Positions 45,411-54,069 of a stretch of 64,000 nt of DNA are shown here, piece after piece. Position numbers and translations under genes: made by a program. How positions within the stretch are numbered: position 1 is the first letter of the stretch; each line of letters begins with the position of its first letter. The DNA is taken from positions 62,001-126,000 of the forward strand of contig NZ_WQLA01000003.1 of NCBI RefSeq assembly GCF_009755275.1. The letters run 5' to 3'. The DNA is from Mucilaginibacter aquatilis (GTDB lineage Bacteria; Bacteroidota; Bacteroidia; Sphingobacteriales; Sphingobacteriaceae). Below the pieces are notes generated by a model, which saw only the letters and a list, made by a program, of their open reading frames with translations, was not told the origin of the DNA and did no database searches.

Positions 45411-45548
45411 TAGTTGGTTATTTAAAGGTTAAAGTAACTGAATTTAATAAAACATGGAATTGCGAATAAAATCAACCAATCAACCAATCAGCCCAACCCC
45501 TTAGGCCAATTGTTACAAACAAGTGATACGCCCCAACTGTCAAATTAG

Positions 45549-45556
45549 TACATTTG
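45549..45556 (+). promoter_or_regulatory. -7 promoter element of mqnE
   Basis: TACATTTG, exact TAnnTTTG, 18 bp before the ATG at 45575. It overlaps an upstream in-frame ATG codon (45554), which is therefore unlikely to be the start. Confidence 0.45.
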
Positions 45557-45574
45557 CCGGGTAAACTTTTATAC

Positions 45575-46768
45575 ATGGATGCTGAACAACAACTAAGGGT
45601 GTTACTCAATGATGCCCGTTTAGCTGAAGATCTGAAACATATCGCCCAAAAAGTATTGAACCATGAGCGTGTTACTTTTGACGAGGGCGTTACCTTATAT
45701 AAAAAAGGCGAACTCAGCTACCTTGGCATATTAGCCAATTACATACGCGAAAAGCGTCACGGTAATAAAACGTATTTTAATCGCAATTTTCATATCGAGC
45801 CCACCAACCTTTGTGTGTACGATTGTAAGTTTTGTTCATACTCGCGTTTAATAAAACAACGTGGCGAAGGGTGGGAGTATACGATGGAAGAGATGCTCGA
45901 TATTGTAAAAAGATATGATAACGAGCCGGTAACCGAAGTGCACATTGTAGGCGGTGTATTACCGCAGTACGACATGGCCTTTTATCAGCAGCTATTTAGC
46001 GCTATAAAAGCTCACAGGCCCAATTTGCATGTAAAAGCGTTGACTCCTGTTGAATACCATTATATATTTAAAAAAGCTAAGGTTGACTATGCTACCGGTA
46101 TGCGCCTGATGAAAGAGTCGGGCTTGGAGTCAATGCCTGGTGGTGGAGCTGAATTGTTTCACCCAGAGGTGCGCGACCAGATAGCTAAAGACAAGTGTAC
46201 CGGCGAACAGTGGCTCCAAATACACGAGGAGTGGCACAAGCTGGGCATGCGTTCAAATGCTACTATGCTTTACGGCCATATTGAAGAGTACTGGCACCGG
46301 GTTGATCATATGGAGCAACTGCGCCATTTGCAGGATCGTACTGGTGGTTTTCAAACATTTATACCCCTTAAATTCCGTAACAAGGACAATCAAATGTCAA
46401 ACGTTAAGGAATCGTCAGTTGTTGAAGATTTACGTAATTACGCCATTGCCCGTATTTATTTAGATAATTTCGATCACATTAAAGCCTACTGGGCTATGAT
46501 AAGCCGTACAACGGCGCAGCTATCATTAAGTTTTGGCGTTGATGATATTGACGGCACACTTGATGATACTACCAAAATTTACTCTATGGCCGGTGCCGAA
46601 GAACAAAATCCGGGTATGAGTACCAAGCAGTTGGTAGAGTTAATTAAAAACGTAGGCAGGCACCCCATTGAGCGTGATACATTATATAACGTAATTACCG
46701 ATTACCAGGATTACGAATTTGCCGACGAGCCAAAGCCTCATTTTTACAAGCTGCCGGTTATTAATTAA
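45575..46768 (+). CDS. mqnE: Aminofutalosine synthase (radical SAM)
   Basis: Second step of the futalosine menaquinone pathway: joins the product of MqnA with S-adenosylmethionine to give aminofutalosine. 397 residues from the ATG at 45575. The radical-SAM cluster motif C-x3-C-x2-C is 'CVYDCKFC' (about 81-88), followed by 'EVHIVGGVLPQYDMAFY' and 'MPGGGAELFHPEVRDQI', features that separate MqnE from MqnC. mqnA follows two genes later, with a phosphatase gene between them; mqnB, mqnC and mqnD are not in the window. Confidence 0.92.
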   Translation: MDAEQQLRVLLNDARLAEDLKHIAQKVLNHERVTFDEGVTLYKKGELSYLGILANYIREKRHGNKTYFNRNFHIEPTNLCVYDCKFCSYSRLIKQRGEGWEYTMEEMLDIVKRYDNEPVTEVHIVGGVLPQYDMAFYQQLFSAIKAHRPNLHVKALTPVEYHYIFKKAKVDYATGMRLMKESGLESMPGGGAELFHPEVRDQIAKDKCTGEQWLQIHEEWHKLGMRSNATMLYGHIEEYWHRVDHMEQLRHLQDRTGGFQTFIPLKFRNKDNQMSNVKESSVVEDLRNYAIARIYLDNFDHIKAYWAMISRTTAQLSLSFGVDDIDGTLDDTTKIYSMAGAEEQNPGMSTKQLVELIKNVGRHPIERDTLYNVITDYQDYEFADEPKPHFYKLPVIN

Positions 46769-46773
46769 GCTAA

Positions 46774-47394
46774 ATGACTGAAAAAACATTATACATCGTT
46801 CGCCATGGGCAAACTGATTTAAATAAACAAGGCATTGTTCAGGGCCGTGGTATGAATACTGATTTAAACGCCGAAGGCCGCGCACAGGCAAATATGTTTT
46901 TTAATGCCTATAAGGATGTGGCCTTTGATAAAATTTACATTTCGGACTTAAAACGTACCCAGCAAAGCATACAGCAGTTTATTGATTTAGGCATACCTTA
47001 TGAAAAGCTTTCGGGGCTTGATGAGCTGGCCTGGGGTAAACTGGAAGGTGCCCGCAGTACCCCCGAAACCAAAGCTGCATTTTTACAAATGATGCGTGAT
47101 TGGAAAGCGGGGATGCTTGATGTTAAGTTTGAAGGTGGAGAAAGCCCCAATGAAGTTCAAGCCCGGCAAAAAGAAGCGCTTGCAACTATCATGAGTCATC
47201 CTGAAGAAAAAACGGTGCTTGTTTGCATGCACGGCCGCGCCATGCGTTTGCTGCTATGCCTGCTTACCGAAAAGTCGCTTATTCATATGGATGAGTTTCC
47301 GCATCAAAACCTGGTATTGTACAAGGTTACTTATGATGGCAGCCGGTTTGAAATTGCCGAGTTTAACAACGCCATCCATTTACAAATTCATTAA
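46774..47394 (+). CDS. Histidine phosphatase (phosphoglycerate mutase-like) family protein
   Basis: 206 residues. The phospho-accepting His is in 'YIVRHGQTDLN' (about 7-17), and the second catalytic His in 'VLVCMHGRAMRLLL' (about 148); 'YISDLKRTQQS' is the middle signature. Substrate unknown; broad phosphatase or phosphoglycerate mutase-like. It starts 5 bp after mqnE and ends 8 bp before mqnA, so it is in the same transcript as the menaquinone genes. Confidence 0.85.
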   Translation: MTEKTLYIVRHGQTDLNKQGIVQGRGMNTDLNAEGRAQANMFFNAYKDVAFDKIYISDLKRTQQSIQQFIDLGIPYEKLSGLDELAWGKLEGARSTPETKAAFLQMMRDWKAGMLDVKFEGGESPNEVQARQKEALATIMSHPEEKTVLVCMHGRAMRLLLCLLTEKSLIHMDEFPHQNLVLYKVTYDGSRFEIAEFNNAIHLQIH

Positions 47395-47402
47395 TTGTTC
47401 TT

Positions 47403-48146
47403 TTGGAAAAAATAAGAATATCGGCCGTTAGTTATACCAACACTAAGCCGTTCCTTTACGGTATTCAGCATACCGACATTATCAATCAAATTGATTTAAG
47501 TTTAGATATCCCGGCCGAGTGTGCGCAAAAGCTGATAGACAACAAAGTTGATATCGGCCTTATACCTGTTGCTGCTACCTTAAATTTGCCCGAGTGGCAT
47601 TTAATATCTGACTACTGCATTGGTGCGGTAGGTGCGGTAAATTCTGTTTTTATTTTTAGTAACTGCCCTATTGAGGAGGTAAAGCTGTTGCAGTTAGATC
47701 CGCATTCACGTTCGTCAAACAACCTTGCTAAGGTTCTTTTAAAAAATTACTGGAAGCTGCAGCCGCATATGGTTGAGGGCGCAAGTAATTATGGCGAGTC
47801 TGCTGATGCAAATACTGCCTTTGTACAAATTGGCGACCGTACTTTTGGCAAAACCGGCAACTATGCGTACGTATACGATTTGGCCGAAGAATGGAGTAAG
47901 TTTACCGGCTTACCATTTACTTTTGCTGCCTGGATTGCTAACAAACCCATACCCGAGAGCTTTATTCAGGAATTTAATAAGGCTTTACAATATGGCCTTG
48001 ACCACCGCGAGGATCTGTTTAATGAAATGGAGATGCGCAAAGACTTTGATTTGCGCGATTACCTGATGCATAAAATTGATTATCCGCTTACTAGTAAAAA
48101 GCGCGAAGCACTACACCTGTTTCTTAAATATATAAAAGAACTTTAA
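47403..48146 (+). CDS. mqnA: Chorismate dehydratase
   Basis: First step of the futalosine pathway: chorismate to 3-[(1-carboxyvinyl)oxy]benzoate. 247 residues, a periplasmic-binding-like fold in the cytoplasm: 'ISAVSYTNTKPFLYGI' (about 6), 'VDIGLIPVAATLNLP' (about 48), 'DPHSRSSNNLAKVLL' (about 98), 'VQIGDRTFG' (about 143), 'TGLPFTFAAWIANKP' (about 171). The start is TTG at 47403. Operon partner of mqnE. Confidence 0.92.
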   Translation: MEKIRISAVSYTNTKPFLYGIQHTDIINQIDLSLDIPAECAQKLIDNKVDIGLIPVAATLNLPEWHLISDYCIGAVGAVNSVFIFSNCPIEEVKLLQLDPHSRSSNNLAKVLLKNYWKLQPHMVEGASNYGESADANTAFVQIGDRTFGKTGNYAYVYDLAEEWSKFTGLPFTFAAWIANKPIPESFIQEFNKALQYGLDHREDLFNEMEMRKDFDLRDYLMHKIDYPLTSKKREALHLFLKYIKEL

Positions 48147-48331
48147 TTTAAAATTGGCAACGTATAGGCTTTTTGGTTGACAATTTAATTACAAATCGAT
48201 TTATAAATTATCAATATTTAAAAATTAAATTAATGTAATCGGTTTAATTTGACAATCGTAAAATAAACCAACGTATTTTATGATTTTTTTATAAAAGTTT
48301 CATTTAATCTAATAAAATGATATTTGAGTTG

Positions 48332-48339
48332 TAAATTTG
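48332..48339 (+). promoter_or_regulatory. -7 promoter element of the gene at 48381
   Basis: TAAATTTG, exact match, 41 bp before the chosen ATG and inside the longer frame that begins at 48324, which supports the later start. Confidence 0.4.
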
Positions 48340-48380
48340 TTGCGGATTTAAAAATTAAGACAATAAAGATTTACAACATT

Positions 48381-48884
48381 ATGAAAAAATTAACCTTACT
48401 GAGCGCATTATTCGCAATTTTAAGTTTAAGCGCTATAGCTGCTGATGGTGGCAAAAAAAATGATGATGTTAATAAAGTATCAAGCTTTGTAATTCGTCAA
48501 TTTGAATCGGAATTTTACAATGCTAAAGATGTAAGCTGGACTGTATCTGAAGGTTACGAGAAAGCTGAGTTCTTTGTAGATAACGTTAAAATGGCCGCAT
48601 TTTTTGATACAAACGGTAAATACTTAGGTCATACCGAAGCGGTAACTTACAATGTATTACCATCACACGCAAAAAAACAAATTGCCCGCGAGTATGAAGG
48701 TTTCCACGTTAAAGAGCTTATTCGTTTCCAATACGCCGAAACTCCTACATCTGCTTTAACCCGTTTAACTGCTACTAACGTTTTTGATGATGAGGTTTAC
48801 CTGCTTACTTTATATAAAGCTGATAAACAAGCAACGCTACGTATTACACCATCTGCAGCAGTTGAATTGCTGAGCAAAAACTAA
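48381..48884 (+). CDS. Secreted PepSY-like / BLIP-like small protein
   Basis: 167 residues from the ATG at 48381, where a signal peptide begins ('MKKLTLLSALFAILSLSAIAA'). The mature part resembles putative PepSY-like domains of Bacteroidota: 'FESEFYNAKDVSWTVSEGYEKAEFFVDN' region (in part 'AKDVSWTVSEGYEKAEF') and 'MAAFFDTNGKYLGHTEAV'. These are small periplasmic proteins of unknown role. Strong promoter-like -7 and terminator make it a single-gene unit. Confidence 0.65.
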   Translation: MKKLTLLSALFAILSLSAIAADGGKKNDDVNKVSSFVIRQFESEFYNAKDVSWTVSEGYEKAEFFVDNVKMAAFFDTNGKYLGHTEAVTYNVLPSHAKKQIAREYEGFHVKELIRFQYAETPTSALTRLTATNVFDDEVYLLTLYKADKQATLRITPSAAVELLSKN

Positions 48885-48904
48885 AATATACCTATTACAT
48901 TTTT

Positions 48905-48938
48905 AAAAAGCCGTACCTATTTTAGGTGCGGCTTTTTT
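48905..48938 (+). terminator. Terminator after the PepSY-like gene
   Basis: AAAAAGCCGTACCTA pairs with AGGTGCGGCTTTTT (one mismatch), then T run. Confidence 0.8.
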
Positions 48939-49054
48939 GCGTTTATTTAACTCTAATGTAGCCTTTTAAACTCTTGGGTAAGAAATGGCACAAACAATAA
49001 CGCTCATTTCGTTTTAATATTAGTACAAATATTTGTTGAATATAATTTATAATT

Positions 49055-51244
49055 ATGTCTAAAACTATAATTGTTGCTAACCGATTACCTGTGAAAATAC
49101 AGGAAAACAACAACGAGTTTAACCTTATGCCCAGCGAAGGAGGCTTGGCAACCGGTTTGGGCTCGGTGTATAAAACGGATAACAACATTTGGATAGGATG
49201 GCCGGGCCAGGTAATTGCAGAGGAGAAACAACCTGAGGTTACAGAAAACCTTAAAGAGCTAAGTTTAGTACCTGTTTATCTTACACAGGATGAAGTGCTG
49301 GAGTTTTACGAAGGATTTTCAAACGACGTGCTTTGGCCGGTTTTTCATTACTATGCGTCAACCTATACTACTTACAAACCATCAAATTGGGATTATTACC
49401 AAAGCGTTAATGAAAAATTTGCCCGCGTAATACTACAGCATTGCGATTACGGCGATACCATTTGGATACATGACTATCAATTGTTGTTGCTGCCGACATT
49501 AATACGCAAAGAACGTCCCGACCTTTCAATCGGGTTTTTCCTGCATATTCCGTTTCCATCGCATGAAATGTTCAGGCTTATACCTTGGCGTGCCGAATTA
49601 CTGCGCGGAATGCTTGGTGCCGATCTGATAGGCTTTCACACATTTGATGATGTAAGGCACTTCCTGAGTTCGGTATCTCGTATTTTACCCATGCCGGTTT
49701 CTTCCAACGTCATCACTTGTGATGAGCGCTCAGTGGTAGTTGAGTCTTTCCCTATGGGTATTGATGAGCAAAAATATGCTGGGCTAACAAGCATGCCAGA
49801 GGTAATAGAACAGGCAAATCAAATCAAAGACATATATAAAAATAACAGGCTCATTTTATCCATTGATCGTCTTGATTACAGCAAAGGCATATTGCAACGC
49901 CTGCAAGCTTTGGAGCTGTTATTTGAGGAACATCCCGAATACATAGGTCAAATAACCTTGTACATGGTGGTTGTTCCATCAAGAGATACGGTGCCGCAAT
50001 ACATGCACCTGCACGATCAGATTGACAAAAAGGTTGGCAATATAAATGCCAAATACCGCACCATTGACTGGACACCTGTTAGCTATTACTACCGTTCATT
50101 AAGTATTGAAACTTTATCGGCACTGTACAGTACTGCTGATGTTTGTTTGGTAAACCCCATGCGCGATGGTATGAACCTGGTAAGTAAAGAATATGTTGCC
50201 AGTCGTACCAATAATGATGGAGTTTTAGTTTTAAGCGAAATGGCCGGCGCATCGCGCGAGTTGATTGATGCTATAATCGTTAATCCAAACAATGTTATAC
50301 AGGTAAAAGACGCCATAATTGAGGCGCTGAACATGCCGTTAGATGAGCAACGTCGCCGCATGAAGCAAATGCGTTCGCTTGTGGCAAAGTTTAACGTAAA
50401 TCATTGGGTGCACATATTTATGGAGCGCCTTAATGAGGTGAAACTACTGCAACGATCAATGCAAACGCGGCATGTACAATCGGCAACTGCACAGTCTATC
50501 GTAAACCGTTATCATAATACCTCAAAGCGACTGATATTTTTAGACTATGACGGAACGCTGGTTGACTTTAAAACTAACGTAGATCAGGCCAGTCCCGACC
50601 GTGATTTATACGCATTGCTTGATCAGCTTGCCGCCGACCCTTTGAACCAGGTGGTTATTATAAGTGGCCGTAAGCACGAAAATCTTGATAACTGGTTTGG
50701 CGATCGTAACATTTATCTTGTTGCAGAGCATGGCGCTTGGTTTAAGCAACAAGGTATGGAGTGGCATAAAATCAATGGCCTTTCTACCTCATGGAAAAAG
50801 GACATTTGCGATACCCTCGAAAAATATGTCGACCGTACACCTGGGTCATTTATAGAAGAGAAAACTTATTCGTTAGTATGGCATTACCGTAAAGCACAAC
50901 GTGGTTTGGGCGAACTTCGTGCCAATGAGCTAATGAATACACTTAAGTTTTTGGCTACAGACAAGGGCTTGCAATTGCTGCCCGGAGACAAGGTAGTTGA
51001 AGTTAAAAACATGGAAATTAATAAAGGTAAAGCAGCGTTGAGCCTGGTTGACCAGGGTGATTATGACTTTATTCTTGCCTTAGGCGATGATTTTACTGAT
51101 GAGGATTTATTTCGCGCCTTACCTGAAAGTTCTGTAACAATCAAGGTTGGCTCGGGAGCATCAGTAGCTAAATTTTACGTACGTAACCCTAAAGAGGTGA
51201 GAGGTTTGTTACGCTCCTTAACCGTTGCAGAGACGGTACATTAA
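49055..51244 (+). CDS. otsAB: Bifunctional trehalose-6-phosphate synthase / phosphatase
   Basis: 729 residues. The GT20 synthase (about 1-465) shows 'ANRLPVKI', 'SEGGLATGL', 'WIGWPG', 'IHDYQLLLLP', 'LHIPFPSHEMFRLIPWR' region and 'DRLDYSKGILQRL'. The C-terminal HAD trehalose-6-phosphatase (about 485-729) has 'FLDYDGTLVDF' with both catalytic Asp, 'VVIISGRKHENL', 'VEVKNMEINKGKA' and 'ALGDDFTDEDLF'. It makes trehalose from UDP-glucose and glucose-6-phosphate, a stress protectant. The fused form is frequent in Bacteroidota. Own terminator follows. Confidence 0.95.
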   Translation: MSKTIIVANRLPVKIQENNNEFNLMPSEGGLATGLGSVYKTDNNIWIGWPGQVIAEEKQPEVTENLKELSLVPVYLTQDEVLEFYEGFSNDVLWPVFHYYASTYTTYKPSNWDYYQSVNEKFARVILQHCDYGDTIWIHDYQLLLLPTLIRKERPDLSIGFFLHIPFPSHEMFRLIPWRAELLRGMLGADLIGFHTFDDVRHFLSSVSRILPMPVSSNVITCDERSVVVESFPMGIDEQKYAGLTSMPEVIEQANQIKDIYKNNRLILSIDRLDYSKGILQRLQALELLFEEHPEYIGQITLYMVVVPSRDTVPQYMHLHDQIDKKVGNINAKYRTIDWTPVSYYYRSLSIETLSALYSTADVCLVNPMRDGMNLVSKEYVASRTNNDGVLVLSEMAGASRELIDAIIVNPNNVIQVKDAIIEALNMPLDEQRRRMKQMRSLVAKFNVNHWVHIFMERLNEVKLLQRSMQTRHVQSATAQSIVNRYHNTSKRLIFLDYDGTLVDFKTNVDQASPDRDLYALLDQLAADPLNQVVIISGRKHENLDNWFGDRNIYLVAEHGAWFKQQGMEWHKINGLSTSWKKDICDTLEKYVDRTPGSFIEEKTYSLVWHYRKAQRGLGELRANELMNTLKFLATDKGLQLLPGDKVVEVKNMEINKGKAALSLVDQGDYDFILALGDDFTDEDLFRALPESSVTIKVGSGASVAKFYVRNPKEVRGLLRSLTVAETVH

Positions 51245-51264
51245 AACATAATACACATACTGTT

Positions 51265-51300
51265 AAAAAATCCCTTGTTAAATAAACAAGGGATTTTTTA
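51265..51300 (+). terminator. Terminator of otsAB
   Basis: 15-bp perfect stem AAAAAATCCCTTGTT / AACAAGGGATTTTTT around 5 bases. Confidence 0.9.
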
Positions 51301-51355
51301 TTTGGGGATGACTGCTTTACTTGATAGCATCAAACCATTGTCAAAGACATCGAGT

Positions 51356-51610
51356 TTAAACAGCTGCCTTTCTAAGCTGGTTGGTATGATCAATGGTAAG
51401 CAATTCGGCAACATCTGCTTCCAGTATATCTGCTATACAAAGTAATCGGTTAAGAGTGATATTGCTGTAGCCCAGTTCAATTTTACTATAGGCGTTTTGA
51501 GATATACTGAGTTTTGCAGCCAGGTAATCCTGAGTGTAATTCCTTATCTCCCGTGTTCTTCTAATATTAGCGGCAACCGCTTTGGTTCTTGCATCGCACA
51601 AGGCTTTCAT
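51356..51610 (-). CDS. Xre-family helix-turn-helix regulator
   Basis: 84 residues, almost all a single HTH_3 domain (about 13-72): 'NIRRTREIRNYTQDYLAAKL' begins it, 'SISQNAYSKIELGYSNITLN' is the recognition helix region, and 'LLCIADILEADVAELL' ends it. Small stand-alone regulator; the target is unknown. It is convergent with otsAB, with no toxin gene beside it, so an antitoxin role is not indicated. Confidence 0.85.
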   Translation of the reverse strand: MKALCDARTKAVAANIRRTREIRNYTQDYLAAKLSISQNAYSKIELGYSNITLNRLLCIADILEADVAELLTIDHTNQLRKAAV

Positions 51611-51746
51611 AAAAGCTATAAGACTTAAAGTATGTTCAAAAAAAATGAGGCAGCGGCTCGGTTAATTGGTCTCTTAAAATAATTGAAAAGATAACCATAC
51701 ATTATAAATATTGTGTTTAAGAAAACATTCCGGGTAGTTTTATAAA

Positions 51747-51780
51747 GCAAAAAGTCCTTACATTTTACTGCAAGGACTTA
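51747..51780 (-). terminator. Terminator of the DinB-family gene
   Basis: On the minus strand AAGTCCTT and AAGGACTT pair over an inner loop and are followed by TTTTG. 20 bp after the stop. Confidence 0.65.
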
Positions 51781-51799
51781 ATATTTATTTCAGAAAATA

Positions 51800-52309
51800 T
51801 TAAAAGCGCTCCCAAAACGGCGGCGGAGCAATACCTAATGAGCGTAAATAAACGGTTGCCTGCGCCCTGTGATGAATTTCATTGTCAATTATGTACATCA
51901 ACGTTGAATATATTTTATCCTCATACATGCCAAATGCAGCTTCGGTATCCTGCAGGCGGGCATAGGTTACCTGTGGTGCAAATTGGTTTAAAATAGTTGT
52001 TGTAGCATCCCATTGCGATAGCAATCCTTCTTTAGTTTTAGGATAGTTGCCGGTTGTATGGGCTAGCTCTTCCATTCCTTTCCATTTGCCGGTTACAATT
52101 CCTTCAATGCCCGGGCCGGTAAGGTCAAGTATTTCTACAACTAACAACGCAAACGGGCGCATTCCACCAACCGAATAGTTAAACAAATCATCTTCGCTAA
52201 AAGCTTCAATTGTTTTGCGGGTTAAGTTACGGTGGCCTTGCCAGTGAGCAAACAATTGTTCAATTGTTAATGCGGTTGCTGTTTGTTGATCTAATTGTGC
52301 AGTTTCCAT
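51800..52309 (-). CDS. DinB-superfamily protein
   Basis: 169 residues forming a four-helix bundle. Candidate metal ligands are His22 in 'LFAHWQGHRNL' and the pair in 'IIDNEIHHRAQATVYLRSLGI' (cited in part: 'NEIHHRAQ'), the classic DinB C-terminal helix. Relatives bind a divalent metal and include thiol-dependent transferases and damage-inducible proteins; activity is unknown here. 'PPPFWERF' at the C-terminus is typical of the Bacteroidota branch. Divergent from msrB. Confidence 0.8.
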   Translation of the reverse strand: METAQLDQQTATALTIEQLFAHWQGHRNLTRKTIEAFSEDDLFNYSVGGMRPFALLVVEILDLTGPGIEGIVTGKWKGMEELAHTTGNYPKTKEGLLSQWDATTTILNQFAPQVTYARLQDTEAAFGMYEDKIYSTLMYIIDNEIHHRAQATVYLRSLGIAPPPFWERF

Positions 52310-52506
52310 GATTGTTTTTGATTTAATACAAAGTAACCGCGCGTTAGTGACAACAGTATGTCAGCAGTGTTTATTGAACTTTTTTATTTTTCATTAATTG
52401 TCATACGCATGTTTTAAATGCAATTAAGCAATCGTTATAACATCTTAGGGCAATACTATTTCGTAATTAAAGCGTTAGCAAATCATACAAGCAGTTAATT
52501 AAGCAA

Positions 52507-53028
52507 ATGAAAAAGACGTTAATACTTATGGCATTCATGCTGGCAACTATAGCTGTCACCTATGCACAACAAATTAAAGGAACTGGCAAACACGCAAATA
52601 ATCCTTATTATTCAAACACCGACACTCGCAAGCTTAACGTAAGTAATGCGGAGTGGAAAAAGATTTTACCACCAGCACTATATGCGGTAGCCAGAGAGCA
52701 GGCAACGGAGCGTCCGTTTACGGGTAAGTATTGGAATGCAAATGCTAAAGGTGCTTACTATTGCGCCGTATGCGGCAATAAGTTGTTTTTGAGCGATGCT
52801 AAATTCTCCAGCGAATGCGGCTGGCCCAGCTTTTTTGAGGCTATACGCAAAGATGCAGTTATTTATAAGACTGATAAATCATTAGGAATGGAGCGTACCG
52901 AAGTAATTTGCGCCCGTTGTAATTCACATTTGGGACATATATTTGATGACGGGCCTGCACCAACTTACAAACGCTTTTGTATGAATTCTGTATCGTTGGA
53001 GTTTGAGCCGCTTGCATCGCTGAAATAA
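52507..53028 (+). CDS. msrB: Secreted peptide-methionine (R)-S-oxide reductase
   Basis: 173 residues with an N-terminal signal peptide ('MKKTLILMAFMLATIAVTYAQ'), so it repairs oxidised methionine outside the cytoplasm. The SelR fold has both zinc CxxC pairs, 'CAVCGN' (about 78) and 'CARCNSHLGHIFDDGP' (about 138), and the catalytic Cys in 'KRFCMNSVSLEF' (about 158). The resolving-Cys position is in 'SECGWPSFF' (about 98). Ordinary length for an exported MsrB. A DUF2200 gene follows on the same strand after 55 bp. Confidence 0.93.
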   Translation: MKKTLILMAFMLATIAVTYAQQIKGTGKHANNPYYSNTDTRKLNVSNAEWKKILPPALYAVAREQATERPFTGKYWNANAKGAYYCAVCGNKLFLSDAKFSSECGWPSFFEAIRKDAVIYKTDKSLGMERTEVICARCNSHLGHIFDDGPAPTYKRFCMNSVSLEFEPLASLK

Positions 53029-53083
53029 AATGTTGGAAGCAGTATGAAATCTGTTGCCTAAAATTTATTAGTTTTAATAAAAA

Positions 53084-53455
53084 TTGATTGATTTGAAAGC
53101 AACTGATAGTCATAACCAGCGTATAGCCAGCCTTACATTTGCATCAGTTTACCCCGCTTACGTAATTAAAGTTCAAAAAAAGGGCCGTACCGAAGATGAG
53201 TTAATTGAAGTAATAACATGGCTCACCGGTTATAACAGGCAAGAATTGAATGAACTGATAGAAAGAAAAGTAACATTTGAAGAGTTTTTCGCTGAAGCCA
53301 AGCTTAACCAAAGTGCAAACCTGATAACCGGTACAATTTGCGGTTACCGTATTGAAGATATAGAAAATCCATTAACGCAAAAGGTTAGGTATCTTGATAA
53401 GCTGGTTGACGAACTGGCGAAAGGCAAGAAAATGGACAAAATACTACGTAGTTAA
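53084..53455 (+). CDS. DUF2200 family protein
   Basis: 123 residues from a TTG at 53084, or 120 from the TTG at 53093; no ATG is available, so a non-ATG start is required. The family signature '[23 protein letters not shown]' region (in part '[17 protein letters not shown]') and '[10 protein letters not shown]' followed by '[13 protein letters not shown]' are clear. Function unknown; soluble and cytoplasmic. Closed by a bidirectional terminator. Confidence 0.8.
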   Translation: MIDLKATDSHNQRIASLTFASVYPAYVIKVQKKGRTEDELIEVITWLTGYNRQELNELIERKVTFEEFFAEAKLNQSANLITGTICGYRIEDIENPLTQKVRYLDKLVDELAKGKKMDKILRS

Positions 53456-53457
53456 AT

Positions 53458-53490
53458 AAACCCCTTGATCTATACCATCAAGGGGTTTTT
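53458..53490. terminator. Bidirectional terminator
   Basis: AAACCCCTTGAT / ATCAAGGGGTTTTT, 12-bp stem with a 7-base loop, between convergent genes. Confidence 0.85.
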
Positions 53491-53506
53491 ATTTGAAAAC
53501 AACTGA

Positions 53507-53986
53507 TTATTCTACCTTGATGCTAATGCCCTTGATAGTTTGCCAGCCTGCTTTATCAACCAGGCGAATTAAAAAATGATAGTCGCCTGCATCGGCGTTT
53601 GCAGGTACATCAATACTCTGAACCACATTATAGGTTTTGAGGCCGGTAGGAATGGAAATGCTTTTAATGAGCAAAAGTGGATTTACCGGCGTTTTTACAG
53701 CACCCATTTGGCATGTTTGCACTTCAGTACTATGTGAGTGATGGTCAAAATTATGGTGTATGTCAACACTTACCGATCCCAGCTCGGCATTGTCTGTAAC
53801 TCGGGCTCTGAAGGTAAATGTCTGCCCACGTTTAACTGTGCCGCATTGCTGCGGGAAAGCATCAGCTACCGAAAGGTCAATCACCGGATATTCGGTGTCT
53901 TTGGTTTCTTCGTTGTTTTTACTGCAGCCACCGGCTAAAATAATGATTGCCAAAAGGCACATACTTAATTTAAGAAACTGTTTCAT
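53507..53986 (-). CDS. DUF4625 lipoprotein (one domain, His-rich)
   Basis: 159 residues. Lipobox 'IIILAGGCSK' gives a lipidated Cys at 21. The rest is a single beta-sandwich of the DUF4625 type: 'GQTFTFRARVTDNAELGSVSV', then the His cluster 'DIHHNFDHHSHS' (about 76-87), and 'ADAGDYHFLIRLVDKAGW'. The His cluster looks metal-binding. Last gene of the locus running from 57803; function unknown, inferred metal handling at the outer membrane. Confidence 0.7.
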   Translation of the reverse strand: MKQFLKLSMCLLAIIILAGGCSKNNEETKDTEYPVIDLSVADAFPQQCGTVKRGQTFTFRARVTDNAELGSVSVDIHHNFDHHSHSTEVQTCQMGAVKTPVNPLLLIKSISIPTGLKTYNVVQSIDVPANADAGDYHFLIRLVDKAGWQTIKGISIKVE

Positions 53987-54000
53987 AATAAAGCAATAAT

Positions 54001-54027
54001 GGGGAAGCCGCTTTAAGCAGCCTCCCC
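54001..54027 (-). terminator. Hairpin between the two DUF4625 genes
   Basis: GGGGA-GC-GC arms pair with GC-GC-TCCCC (two mismatches) around TTTAA. There is no real T run, so it may be a partial terminator or an mRNA-stabilising hairpin inside the operon. Confidence 0.4.
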
Positions 54028-54069
54028 GGTTAACTATTTAATAAAAATTCTGGAATGATTGGCCAACAA

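Larger units (their letters stand above)
45065..45574. other. Repeat-rich intergenic region between alaS and mqnE
   Basis: About 510 bp without a gene. It contains three different dispersed elements in a row (45088-45170, 45214-45272, 45309-45410), then a short tandem run of the 8-mer AATCAACC (about 45470-45490) and the mqnE -7 box. A repeat-insertion hotspot. Confidence 0.7.

Noticed and set aside
45465..45500. CRISPR-like repeat
   Set aside because: The AATCAACC units are directly adjacent, without unique spacers, and only three long.
45411..45574. Riboswitch upstream of mqnE
   Set aside because: No conserved cobalamin, TPP, FMN or SAM core could be found; only a -7 box and a short tandem repeat.
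51356..51610. Toxin-antitoxin pair at the Xre gene
   Set aside because: No small toxin gene overlaps or adjoins it; the neighbours are otsAB and a DinB protein.
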